This document shows, piece by piece, positions 1 through 5,211 of a stretch of DNA of 5,260 bases. Source of the stretch: Candidatus Methanovirga basalitermitum (GTDB taxonomy: Archaea; Methanobacteriota; Methanobacteria; Methanobacteriales; Methanobacteriaceae); contig JAISZW010000061.1 of NCBI GenBank assembly GCA_031284445.1, positions 1-5,260 on the forward strand, given 5' to 3'. Both the position numbers and the translations under genes were made by a program. Positions within the stretch are counted from its first letter, which is position 1, and each line of letters opens with the position of its first letter. Below the pieces are notes generated by a model. The model was given only the letters and a program-made list of their open reading frames with translations. It made no database searches and was not told the DNA's origin.

Positions 1-1
1 T

Positions 2-46
2 GATATTAATTCTCCTGTGATGGAAACTGAATTAGCAACAGCATAA
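2..46 (+). CDS. 3' end of an unidentified upstream gene (partial)
   Basis: An open frame enters from the left edge and ends at TAA 44-46, giving the C-terminal tail DINSPVMETELATA. Too little is present to name a family. The stop lies only 36 bases before the next ATG at 83, in the same orientation, and the gap is mostly an A-run plus a ribosome binding site. The two genes are therefore probably co-transcribed. Because the downstream gene looks like a Panacea-type antitoxin, this gene could be its partner toxin, but nothing in the 14 visible residues tests that. The frame could also be open by chance. Confidence 0.4.
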   Translation, partial: DINSPVMETELATA

Positions 47-69
47 AAAAAAAAGAAGAAGAGTAATAT

Positions 70-75
70 AGGTGA
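70..75 (+). promoter_or_regulatory. Ribosome binding site that fixes the start at 83
   Basis: AGGTGA (70-75) matches the methanogen Shine-Dalgarno consensus AGGAGGTGAT and sits 7 bases before ATG 83. An in-frame TTG at 77-79 lies almost on top of the site, so the ATG at 83 is the credible start. Confidence 0.75.
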
Positions 76-82
76 TTTGAAC

Positions 83-310
83 ATGGAATTCAACAAAGAA
101 AAAATGAAAGAACTCACTCACTACATTATAAACAAATGGGGGAATGGAGGCAACCTATGGAGAACAACCTTATATAAAATATTATATTTCTCAGACTTCA
201 ATTATTATGAACTGCATGAAAAACCCATAACAAACGAAGATTATAGCAAATATTCAAGAGGACCACTACCAACACATTTTATTAACATGAAAAAAAAAAT
301 AGAACCCTAA
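83..310 (+). pseudogene. Truncated Panacea/SocA-like (DUF4065) antitoxin-domain protein
   Basis: The 75-residue product resembles the N-terminal half of the Panacea domain (DUF4065, SocA/GepA-like). An amphipathic first helix is followed by LYKILYFSDFNYYE, then KPITNEDYSKYSRGPLPTHF, which corresponds to the family pattern K-LLYFADF-YY, then a pIT--Y-k--GP-P segment. Family members usually run to about 130-200 residues. Here the frame stops just after the GP-P-HF segment, at TAA 308-310, behind an A9 tract (289-297). The other two frames also close within a few codons and no C-terminal half is recognisable downstream, so I read it as truncated. Known Panacea proteins neutralise diverse toxins encoded next to them. 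A half-domain may no longer do so, although a good ribosome binding site is kept. The alternative is a genuinely short family member. Domain identity is fairly secure; loss of function is inferred. Confidence 0.65.
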
Positions 311-484
311 AATATTAATATCTATAGTACTTTACTCAACTTTTATAACATATCAACATATTTTATAACACTTATGAAACCTTTCAAATTAAGATTTAAA
401 GTCATGAAAATGATTTTAAAATAGCTTAATCAAATGTTAAAAAAGTTTGGTAACACACTATAATAGGACTTTCTCAATTACCCA

Positions 485-669
485 ATGAAAGAATTAAAAT
501 ATTTGCAAGTAATAAAAGAGAGTGTAAATCAAAAATTAGCCAATATTTCAAAAAAGATAGTAATATGGAAATCCATATGAGATTAACAGTTCTCAAATCT
601 CCAGCTCATAACGAGCGAGAAAACTTAAACTTAAGACAAAAAACAAGAAAAAACAATATCTTTCTCTAA
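485..669 (+). pseudogene. Possible decayed transposase N-terminal (helix-turn-helix) remnant
   Basis: From ATG 485 the frame reads MKELKYLQVIKESVNQKLA, then reaches an A-rich tract near 550-556. If the frame is shifted by one base there, reading continues through MRLTVLKSPAHNERE and NLNLRQKTRKNN to TAA 667-669. The joined text resembles the start of IS1202/ISNCY-type transposases: a VIKE-V-GKL opening, an HTH, a basic linker, then a GLxHKNxGRK-like segment. The resemblance is loose, needs a frameshift, and no ribosome binding site precedes the ATG. It may be chance, and no catalytic part was found downstream. Confidence 0.2.
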
Positions 670-730
670 AAGAAGACAAATGATTATAATATCATCTAAC
701 TTCCCAAATAGTGACACATAATCTCACTAA

Positions 731-796
731 ACCACATCCTTCTTAAAAATAGACCATACCATTCTTAAAAATAGACCACACCCTTCTTAAAAAACT
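731..796. repeat. 22-bp tandem repeat, about three copies
   Basis: Two full units, 740-761 and 762-783, share the core TTCTTAAAAATAGACCA and differ only toward their ends (ATACCA versus ACACCC). A partial third unit starts at 784 (TTCTTAAAAA), and a partial unit precedes at 731-739 (ACCACATCC). Copies are nearly identical, which suggests recent duplication in non-coding DNA. No protein reading is evident because the unit contains TAA and TAG in several frames. Confidence 0.85.
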
Positions 797-1127
797 TAAT
801 TTTAATCATAAAAGGCAAAATCTAGAGAAAATACGATAAAATGGACACCAATGATGTCTGTAAGGAACTGAGTATCTATGGTCTTTAAAATAACTATTAA
901 CATTCCCATCACACATACACGAAAACATCAGTAGTAAAAAGGGTCATCATCAAATTTTTAGAAAAAAATTAATATTTATTTTATAAATCAATACAATTTT
1001 TATTAATTTTTACATGAAAAAGATGAGCAATTTTCCTAAGTTGATGACATTGAAGTTATTTGGAAAAATTGACTTTTATTTATAAATAATTTTGAAAATT
1101 TTAGAAAACTCCACAAAAATTTACAAC

Positions 1128-1140
1128 CTCAAGAGTTGAG
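1128..1140 (-). terminator. Weak terminator candidate after the nucleotidyltransferase gene
   Basis: Read on the minus strand, a 5-bp hairpin (CTCAA, loop CTC, TTGAG) lies about 70 bases beyond the stop at 1208. A short T-tract (minus-strand ATTTTT, 1116-1121) follows. Archaeal termination relies mainly on T-tracts, so the hairpin may be incidental. Confidence 0.25.
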
Positions 1141-1207
1141 TATATGCATAAATAAATTTAGAAAACAGTATTAATGTAAATGTGGGACTTAATTTATGCC
1201 TTATTGA

Positions 1208-2506
1208 TTATTTATTGAATATGTTAATTTTTATTCTAAAATTTTCATCCTTTTCGATTAATTCAGCTTTTATAGGAATGAAGTGAGAGTCTATTAAGTA
1301 TCTTAAGTATGTTACTTCATTTTTAGGTAGTTTAAGTTTAGTTTTTATTTTAAATTTATCTTTTTTTATTTGACAAGATATTTTTCCATTGGCATCAAGA
1401 TATAACTCTGTTTTTAAATCATTGATGTTTTTTTTAATCTTTTCACTTTCAAAGTTTGTAAGCCTTAAACCAGCGATTAAATTTGAAGGATAGTTAATGT
1501 TAACCTTATTTTTTTTAAATTCATTACCTGCCTTTGATGCATTTATTCCTCTTTGATTTTCTAATGCAACATACCAAGCTCGTCCTATAACCTTATCAAT
1601 GCTTTGTTCAGGTGGAATTACCCCCTTGTTTTCATAACTTTTTATAAGTTTTACTACTTCTTCCTTTTTAACATTTTCTTCAATAGAACTAATAGCTAAT
1701 CTTGTTAAAACTGGACCATAATTTCCCCGTCTGAAAGCTGCCCAAACAGATTTATAATCATGATTGGTTCGTCTTTTTACTATCTCATTAATCGCATTCC
1801 CATTTAAATAAGCTATTTTCATTAAATCTGATCTTGAATAGCTATTTAGTTTATGTAGAATATCCCTCCAATTCCTTTCTTTGTTGAGATTATTTCTTTT
1901 AATTTCTTTTTCAAGTATTTTAATTGTTGATTTTGGAAGTAGTTTTTTTATATCTTCAGGAATTTCCATATTGTTTTGAATTATTCTATTTCTAATGTTT
2001 CTTCCAGATATTTTATCTTTAACTTTTAATTCTGGGATTATATGAAAGTTCATGTTCTTATTATATTTTCTTTTTAAGAATTCATTTACTGCAAACCACC
2101 TAATGACATTTCTATTTGGAAGGTTTCTATCTATTCCAATGAAAATCCCTTGTTTCATGAATTTTTTAGAGTAATTTTCAATTTCTCTACCTGTTGCTTC
2201 CGCTGCATCTACATAATCAACAACACCATCTTCTATCATCATGGCTATTCTAATTGGAACAGAATAAGATAATGTTAAGCGATGATGAAGTCCTTCGATA
2301 GGTACTACTTTATCTGCACCTAATTTAAGAGCCATTTCACACCTTGCTTTATATGGTGTGAAAAAAGTGTCATGATTTGCACTATAACCTTTGTTAAGAT
2401 AAATAGCTATTTTATCTCCATGTTCATTACCTATTTCTTTAGCTTTAGCTATTAATTTTTCATGCCCTTTGTGAACTGGATCAAAATCAGCACTTATCCC
2501 TATCAT
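1208..2506 (-). CDS. Predicted HIGH-superfamily nucleotidyltransferase (COG1323/TmcAL-like)
   Basis: A 432-residue soluble protein. The N-terminus (1-175) is a nucleotidylyl-transferase Rossmann fold. SADFDPVHKGHEKLI carries the HxGH nucleotide-binding motif (residues 12-15), and KISGRNIRNRI (165-175) matches the ISxxxIR signature near the end of the fold. FTPYKARCEMALKLGADKVV (49-68) resembles the region in bacterial TmcAL where the RAEMAL-GAD block follows the HNGH motif. Bacterial TmcAL is an ATP-dependent tRNA acetate ligase that makes ac4C34. Archaea are known to use TmcA instead, so substrate and reaction are open here. Residues 205-330 are helical and basic (SVWAAFRRGNYGP, WYVALENQRG), compatible with RNA binding; 340-432 is Lys-rich and beta-like. 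The start is supported by AAAGGA (2514-2519) 7 bases upstream. It follows the membrane-protein gene by 27 bp, so it is probably the second gene of a two-gene operon. The superfamily is secure, the exact function is not. Confidence 0.8.
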   Translation of the reverse strand: MIGISADFDPVHKGHEKLIAKAKEIGNEHGDKIAIYLNKGYSANHDTFFTPYKARCEMALKLGADKVVPIEGLHHRLTLSYSVPIRIAMMIEDGVVDYVDAAEATGREIENYSKKFMKQGIFIGIDRNLPNRNVIRWFAVNEFLKRKYNKNMNFHIIPELKVKDKISGRNIRNRIIQNNMEIPEDIKKLLPKSTIKILEKEIKRNNLNKERNWRDILHKLNSYSRSDLMKIAYLNGNAINEIVKRRTNHDYKSVWAAFRRGNYGPVLTRLAISSIEENVKKEEVVKLIKSYENKGVIPPEQSIDKVIGRAWYVALENQRGINASKAGNEFKKNKVNINYPSNLIAGLRLTNFESEKIKKNINDLKTELYLDANGKISCQIKKDKFKIKTKLKLPKNEVTYLRYLIDSHFIPIKAELIEKDENFRIKINIFNK

Positions 2507-2513
2507 TTAGTTT

Positions 2514-2519
2514 TCCTTT
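2514..2519 (-). promoter_or_regulatory. Ribosome binding site of the nucleotidyltransferase gene
   Basis: Minus-strand AAAGGA ends 7 bases before the ATG (2506-2504). It is a partial match to the AGGAGGTGAT consensus but supports this start. A TATA-like TTTATAC overlaps the 27-bp gap (about 2526-2532), which could allow an internal promoter with an almost leaderless transcript. Confidence 0.5.
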
Positions 2520-2533
2520 GAAAAGTATAAATT

Positions 2534-3016
2534 TTATTCGTCAGATAATTTTAGTATGCCTGCTATTATTAGCCACATTCCAACAATACTTCCTAAAATT
2601 AATGGATTTTTAACAAATGAACCAATAAGGATATATAGAATTCCTAATATTATTCCACTTATCCCTGTCCAATATCCTATTTTACTGTCTCTACTTCCTA
2701 TTAATGCAATAAGACTTATGATCATCAATAATATCCCTAATAAATAAAGGTTTAGACTTATTAAGAATGCAGTTATTGTTGGAGAGAAAAGAACCAGTAT
2801 ACTTAATATGAATAGCAGTACTCCAAAAATTATATATCCTAAAGATGTTTTAGGGGAAAAATCTATTTCAGCCATTCCATTAATAATTAAGAACATGGAT
2901 AATAGTAATATTGATATTCCACTTATAACATCCACGGTTAAAATCCCTAATATCGGGAAAATAACAATAATAACACCTAATATTATTGATATAATACTTG
3001 TAATACTCTTTTTCAT
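2534..3016 (-). CDS. DUF308/HdeD-family integral membrane protein
   Basis: A 160-residue, very hydrophobic protein with six predicted membrane helices at about 6-27, 29-48, 58-78, 81-107, 115-134 and 138-157. It has a short basic N-terminus (MKKS) and an acidic C-terminus (LSDE). The repeated pattern of Gly-rich helices with turns such as FPILGILTVD and LFSPTITAFL is typical of the DUF308/HdeD family, which reads as three helix-hairpin repeats. In enterobacteria HdeD contributes to acid resistance at high cell density. In archaea the family is widespread and its role is unknown. There is no cleavable signal peptide and no catalytic motif. The start is fixed by a good ribosome binding site. 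The nucleotidyltransferase gene follows after 27 bp, so they are likely one transcript. Family assignment is firm; function is not. Confidence 0.85.
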   Translation of the reverse strand: MKKSITSIISIILGVIIVIFPILGILTVDVISGISILLLSMFLIINGMAEIDFSPKTSLGYIIFGVLLFILSILVLFSPTITAFLISLNLYLLGILLMIISLIALIGSRDSKIGYWTGISGIILGILYILIGSFVKNPLILGSIVGMWLIIAGILKLSDE

Positions 3017-3023
3017 TGAAAAT

Positions 3024-3029
3024 ACCTCT
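3024..3029 (-). promoter_or_regulatory. Ribosome binding site of the DUF308 gene
   Basis: Minus-strand AGAGGT lies 7 bases before the ATG (3016-3014). It matches most of the core of the methanogen Shine-Dalgarno consensus and confirms the start. Confidence 0.75.
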
Positions 3030-3055
3030 AAAAATAAGTTATTTTAGTAATTTAT

Positions 3056-3138
3056 TGGTTTACCATACTATAAATTGTAGTTGTTTATAATATTTTTTTT
3101 ATTAAATATATACTTATAAATTTGGTATTTCACTACCA
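3056..3138. promoter_or_regulatory. TGGTA/TACCA dyads flanking the promoter (possible operators)
   Basis: Two dyads with the same half-site bracket the TATA boxes. TGGTTTACCA (3056-3065) sits just downstream of the proximal TATA box. TGGTA-N6-TACCA (3123-3138) sits just upstream of the distal one, overlapping where a BRE would be. Paired dyads with a shared half-site suggest a dimeric regulator, but each is short and no regulator gene is in view. Confidence 0.3.
3067..3120 (-). promoter_or_regulatory. Promoter region of the DUF308-nucleotidyltransferase pair
   Basis: Two archaeal TATA-like boxes read on the minus strand: ATTTATAGT (3067-3075), about 55 bases before the start codon, and TTTATAAG with TATATATT (3105-3120), about 95 bases before it. 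With initiation roughly 25 bases downstream, the first would give a leader of about 27-30 bases and the second about 75. Their position after the end of the reductase gene suggests the downstream pair is transcribed separately. Background AT-richness limits certainty. Confidence 0.45.
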
Positions 3139-3208
3139 TTGTTTATTGAATTATTATTAGTTTTGTCAACTTAATTTTTTTTTTGAATCATTTTTAACCT
3201 TTTTAAGA

Positions 3209-4396
3209 TTATCTAACTCTTTGAACAAATTTAAATATTTTATAAAGTAATTTATAGTACCATGTTTCTAAGTTAGAATTAACATTATCTAATTCTTTCA
3301 TAATAGGAATATTTTGAGGACATTTGCTCTCACAAACTCCACATTTAGCACAAACAGAGGCATAAGATTTATTTTCAGTTGTTTTGAGTAAATAAAAAAC
3401 AGAGTAATAGACTCCTCTTTTAAAAATTATTTTATCATTGTAGTATGAAAAAGATAAAGGAATATCCACTCCATATGGACAGGGAAGACAATATCCACAA
3501 CCAGTACAATCAACAGCCACATTGTTTTTAAAGTTGTTCCTTAATTTATTAATAAGTTCAAATTCATCTTCATTTAATGAGTTAGGTTCTACTTCAGATG
3601 CAATGGCTATATTTTCCATAATGTCTTCCTGACTACTCATTCCAGATATCACAACATCAATTCTTTCATCGTTCCATAACCATTTTAATGCCCATTCAGC
3701 AGGGCTTCTTTTAATTGGAAAGTTTTTAATTAACTTTTTACTTTCCTTTGATAATTTGTTAATTAGCATACCGCCTCTAAGTGGTTCCATAATCATAATA
3801 CCAACATTTTTTGATGATGCATATTCTAATCCTTCCTCTCCAACTTGATAATTTTCATCAATGTAGTTGTATTGTATTAAAGTCATATCCCAATCATCAT
3901 AATCATCCAAAATCTTTTTAAAGTTATTAATATTACCATGAAAGGAAAATCCAAAATTTTTTATCCGATTTTTCTTTTTTTCTTTTTCAATGAATGTTAA
4001 AATACCTATTTCTTTAAATTTCCCCCAATCTTCGAGAGTAATATCATGTAAAAGATAGTAATCAATGTAATCTGTTTGAAGTCTTTTTAATTGTCTTTGA
4101 AAGACTTTTTTCAATCTTTCCATACTTTTAATCTTTGAGATATGTGTTTTGGTAGCAATTTTAACCTTTTCTCTATAACCTTCAGATAAGATCTTTCCTA
4201 AAACCTCTTCACTTTGAGGATAGATATATGCCGTATCAAAATAGTTAACACCATTATCAATAGCAATTCTTATTTGTTTCTCAGTCTCTTCAAAGTTAAT
4301 CCTACCATTTTTATGAGGGTATCTCATACATCCATATCCCAGTATAGAAAGCTCATCTCCTGTTTTATCTATTTTCTTATATTTCATATGAGCCAT
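3209..4396 (-). CDS. Aldo/keto reductase with C-terminal 4Fe-4S ferredoxin-type domain
   Basis: A 395-residue cytoplasmic oxidoreductase of the COG1453 type. Residues 1-285 form an aldo/keto reductase barrel. It opens with KTGDELSILGYGCMRYP and has the full catalytic tetrad: Asp54 and Tyr59 (YFDTAYIYP), Lys83 (ATKTHI) and His117 (YYLLHD). Late strands show IMEPLRGGM (202-210) and VVISGMSS (248-255), the cofactor-phosphate side of the fold. The C-terminus adds eight cysteines in two blocks: C297, C300, C303, C306 (CTGCGYCLPCP) and C349, C352, C355, C359 (CAKCGVCESKCP), likely two iron-sulfur clusters. The protein could thus couple carbonyl/alcohol chemistry to one-electron carriers. The physiological substrate is unknown. 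A basic helical tail (370-395) follows. ATG codons at 4396 (M1) and 4387 (M4) both fit, and neither has a ribosome binding site; homologues usually begin near M4. The next gene is 192 bp downstream. Confidence 0.92.
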   Translation of the reverse strand: MAHMKYKKIDKTGDELSILGYGCMRYPHKNGRINFEETEKQIRIAIDNGVNYFDTAYIYPQSEEVLGKILSEGYREKVKIATKTHISKIKSMERLKKVFQRQLKRLQTDYIDYYLLHDITLEDWGKFKEIGILTFIEKEKKKNRIKNFGFSFHGNINNFKKILDDYDDWDMTLIQYNYIDENYQVGEEGLEYASSKNVGIMIMEPLRGGMLINKLSKESKKLIKNFPIKRSPAEWALKWLWNDERIDVVISGMSSQEDIMENIAIASEVEPNSLNEDEFELINKLRNNFKNNVAVDCTGCGYCLPCPYGVDIPLSFSYYNDKIIFKRGVYYSVFYLLKTTENKSYASVCAKCGVCESKCPQNIPIMKELDNVNSNLETWYYKLLYKIFKFVQRVR

Positions 4397-4413
4397 TAAT
4401 ATATTTTTAATTG

Positions 4414-4424
4414 TATATATATAT
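4414..4424 (-). promoter_or_regulatory. TATA box of the aldo/keto reductase gene
   Basis: An alternating TATATATATAT tract is centred about 23 bases upstream of ATG 4396. An archaeal TATA box normally lies about 25 bases before the start of transcription, so initiation would fall at or just inside the first ATG. Together with the missing Shine-Dalgarno site, this suggests a leaderless or very short-leader mRNA. Confidence 0.45.
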
Positions 4425-4469
4425 TGTTATTCAATTTACTATTTTAAAAATTTTTTGATTATTATTTTT

Positions 4470-4607
4470 TATAAGACTGGACAACAATTCTAAAATCGGT
4501 GAAAAACCATCATTTTATTCATATTTATGCAATGCTACATGTACATGTTGGATAACTTTTATACCTCTTTAAAGACAGAAAAAATAATTGTTGCCCACTT
4601 TCTTATA
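4470..4607. mobile_element. MITE-like element with about 20-bp imperfect terminal inverted repeats
   Basis: The left end (4470-4489) and the reverse complement of the right end (4586-4607) match as TATAAGA, a 1- versus 3-base spacer, then TGG[A/G]CAACAATT, i.e. 18 of 19 aligned positions. The element is 138 bp and has no coding capacity. Nearly abutting direct repeats TATTATTTT occur at 4460-4468 and 4611-4619 and could be a target duplication, though such sequence is common here. A 12-bp palindrome ACATGTACATGT (4537-4548) lies near the centre. Its right-hand position relative to the reductase gene puts it directly upstream of that promoter. It could instead be an operator-like inverted repeat. 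Confidence 0.4.
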
Positions 4608-4705
4608 TGATATTATTTTCTTGACAAAAATAAAATTGTAGAAGAAATTCTGATAACATTTTTAAAATATAGTTAATTTGATAAAGTTCTTAAAAAATGA
4701 ATTTT

Positions 4706-4825
4706 TTCAATAAAGAAAGTCATAGACTTTCTAATTGAACAAGTTCAATAAAGAAAATCAAAGATTTATTCACAAAGTGAATTTAGGAAACGGAAAACAA
4801 GCTTTTCTAAGTTGCCTTTGGCAAC
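4706..4825. repeat. Array of mini-hairpins with mostly 3-base loops
   Basis: Six small hairpins occur within 120 bases. They are AGAAAGTC-ATA-GACTTTCT (4714-4732), ATTGAAC-AA-GTTCAAT (4734-4749), AAATC-AAA-GATTT (4755-4767), ATTCAC-AAA-GTGAAT (4768-4782), GAAAA-CAAGC-TTTTC (4793-4807) and GTTGCC-TTT-GGCAAC (4811-4825). The first and third lie in a direct repeat (4706-4732 and 4744-4770, 22 of 27 identical), and two of the differences swap a G-C pair for an A-T pair, keeping the stem. Four have a C-NNN-G closed triloop. GAAACG (4787-4792) also pairs with CGTTTC (4841-4846) around the last two hairpins. No ORF explains this. It could be a structured RNA, a family of palindromic repeats, or a transposon end. 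Confidence 0.7.
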
Positions 4826-4950
4826 AAATTTTTGATTTTACGTTTCTAACTTTATAAAATAAATTTTTTAAAATTAAGAATATTAATGATTAAAATTTAT
4901 TTAAAAAATTAAAAACTTTTCCATAATTACTATAGTTAGTTATCATAGAA

Positions 4951-5022
4951 CCCAAAAAGAATGATATGATCTTTATTATGTATAGATGAATTTTTTAAAG
5001 TGTAGTAACTACACCCAAAAAG
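4951..5022 (+). repeat. Direct repeat CCCAAAAAG with adjacent hairpin
   Basis: CCCAAAAAG occurs at 4951-4959 and 5014-5022, each followed by a similar AT-rich stretch with GATAT. The second copy abuts the hairpin GTGTAG-TAA-CTACAC (5000-5014). The first follows a weaker dyad (CTATAG at 4930-4935, ATAG at 4945-4948). It lies just upstream of the TnpB-like remnant. IS200/IS605 ends are subterminal hairpins, so this may be an old left end, but that is a positional argument only. Confidence 0.35.
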
Positions 5023-5036
5023 GATATAAATATAAA
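5023..5036 (+). promoter_or_regulatory. Promoter and decayed ribosome binding site of the TnpB-like remnant
   Basis: GATATAAATATAAA is an archaeal-type TATA box ending about 28 bases before ATG 5065. GAGCTGAT (5055-5062) is one base different from the consensus GAGGTGAT and sits just before that ATG. The signals look like a former expression start, now degraded. Confidence 0.4.
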
Positions 5037-5064
5037 AAATCAAAAGTATAAAAAGAGCTGATAA

Positions 5065-5211
5065 ATGAAAACCCAAGTTAAATTTGTCATCAAATTATAT
5101 TTATACAAAATCTATCTAAACCAAGAACAAATAGCTTGGATAAATTCTAACATGTAACAGTAGGTTCACTTTAACTCTATCAAATATATGTATGAATTCA
5201 TACAAATCATT
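5065..5211 (+). pseudogene. Degenerate TnpB-like N-terminus (IS200/IS605 family relic)
   Basis: From ATG 5065 the frame reads MKTQVKFVIKLYLYKIYLNQ, EQIAWINSNM, stop (5155-5157), Q, stop (5161-5163), then VHFNSIKYMYEFIQIIN and stop (5212-5214). This follows the opening of TnpB proteins: a short basic strand, YRLYPNxEQ, an I-x-x-NIG turn, RFxYN and a helix rich in Y and F. Here NQEQIAWINSNM matches NKEQ---INxNIG, and VHFNSIKYMYEF matches the RFxYNxxLxxYxxF helix, across two stops. Intact TnpB is about 350-450 residues; this copy is dead at codon 31, and no later domain is visible before the window ends. A displaced tandem repeat follows directly. IS607-type TnpB is an equally possible source. 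Confidence 0.5.

Larger units (their letters stand above)
311..1207. other. Gene-poor AT-rich stretch with a tandem repeat and possible transposon debris
   Basis: About 900 bases between the truncated Panacea gene and the 3' end of the minus-strand nucleotidyltransferase gene contain no convincing intact gene on either strand. No GC-rich island suggests a tRNA or stable RNA. Recognisable contents are a 22-bp tandem repeat (731-796), a possible decayed transposase N-terminus (485-669), a 33-codon minus-strand ORF (903-802) judged to be chance, and a small hairpin (1128-1140) that might help end minus-strand transcription. Confidence 0.6.
4397..5064. other. Long intergenic region with MITE-like element and hairpin array
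   Basis: About 670 bases without an intact gene on either strand. It contains, in order, the reductase promoter, a 138-bp element with inverted-repeat ends, an array of small hairpins, and two copies of CCCAAAAAG next to a hairpin in front of the TnpB-like remnant. The stretch 4855-4925 is plain A/T-rich sequence with nothing I can name. Confidence 0.6.

Noticed and set aside
77..82. TTG at 77 as start of the Panacea-like gene
   Set aside because: It overlaps the ribosome binding site AGGTGA (70-75) almost directly; ATG 83 has correct 7-base spacing.
802..903. 33-codon minus-strand ORF starting at 903
   Set aside because: A GTGATGGGA-like sequence precedes the ATG, but the peptide resembles nothing I know and the length is within chance.
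1146..1199. Inverted repeat GCATAAAT / ATTTATGC after the nucleotidyltransferase gene
   Set aside because: Eight bases with a 38-base loop in AT-rich DNA is weak, and no T-tract follows it in the minus-strand sense.
2556..3047. Plus-strand open frames opposite the DUF308 gene
   Set aside because: They are complements of a hydrophobic minus-strand gene with good start signals; they have no family resemblance or ribosome binding site.
4214..4399. Plus-strand open frame opposite the reductase N-terminus
   Set aside because: It lies wholly within the complement of the conserved aldo/keto reductase barrel and has no start signal.
4537..4548. Palindrome ACATGTACATGT as a stand-alone operator
   Set aside because: A 12-bp palindrome is expected by chance a few times in AT-rich sequence of this length; it is mentioned only as part of the MITE-like element.
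5189..5204. Perfect 16-bp palindrome TGTATGAATTCATACA
   Set aside because: It lies inside the TnpB-like reading frame and one such palindrome is not far from chance expectation; no adjoining structure supports a function.
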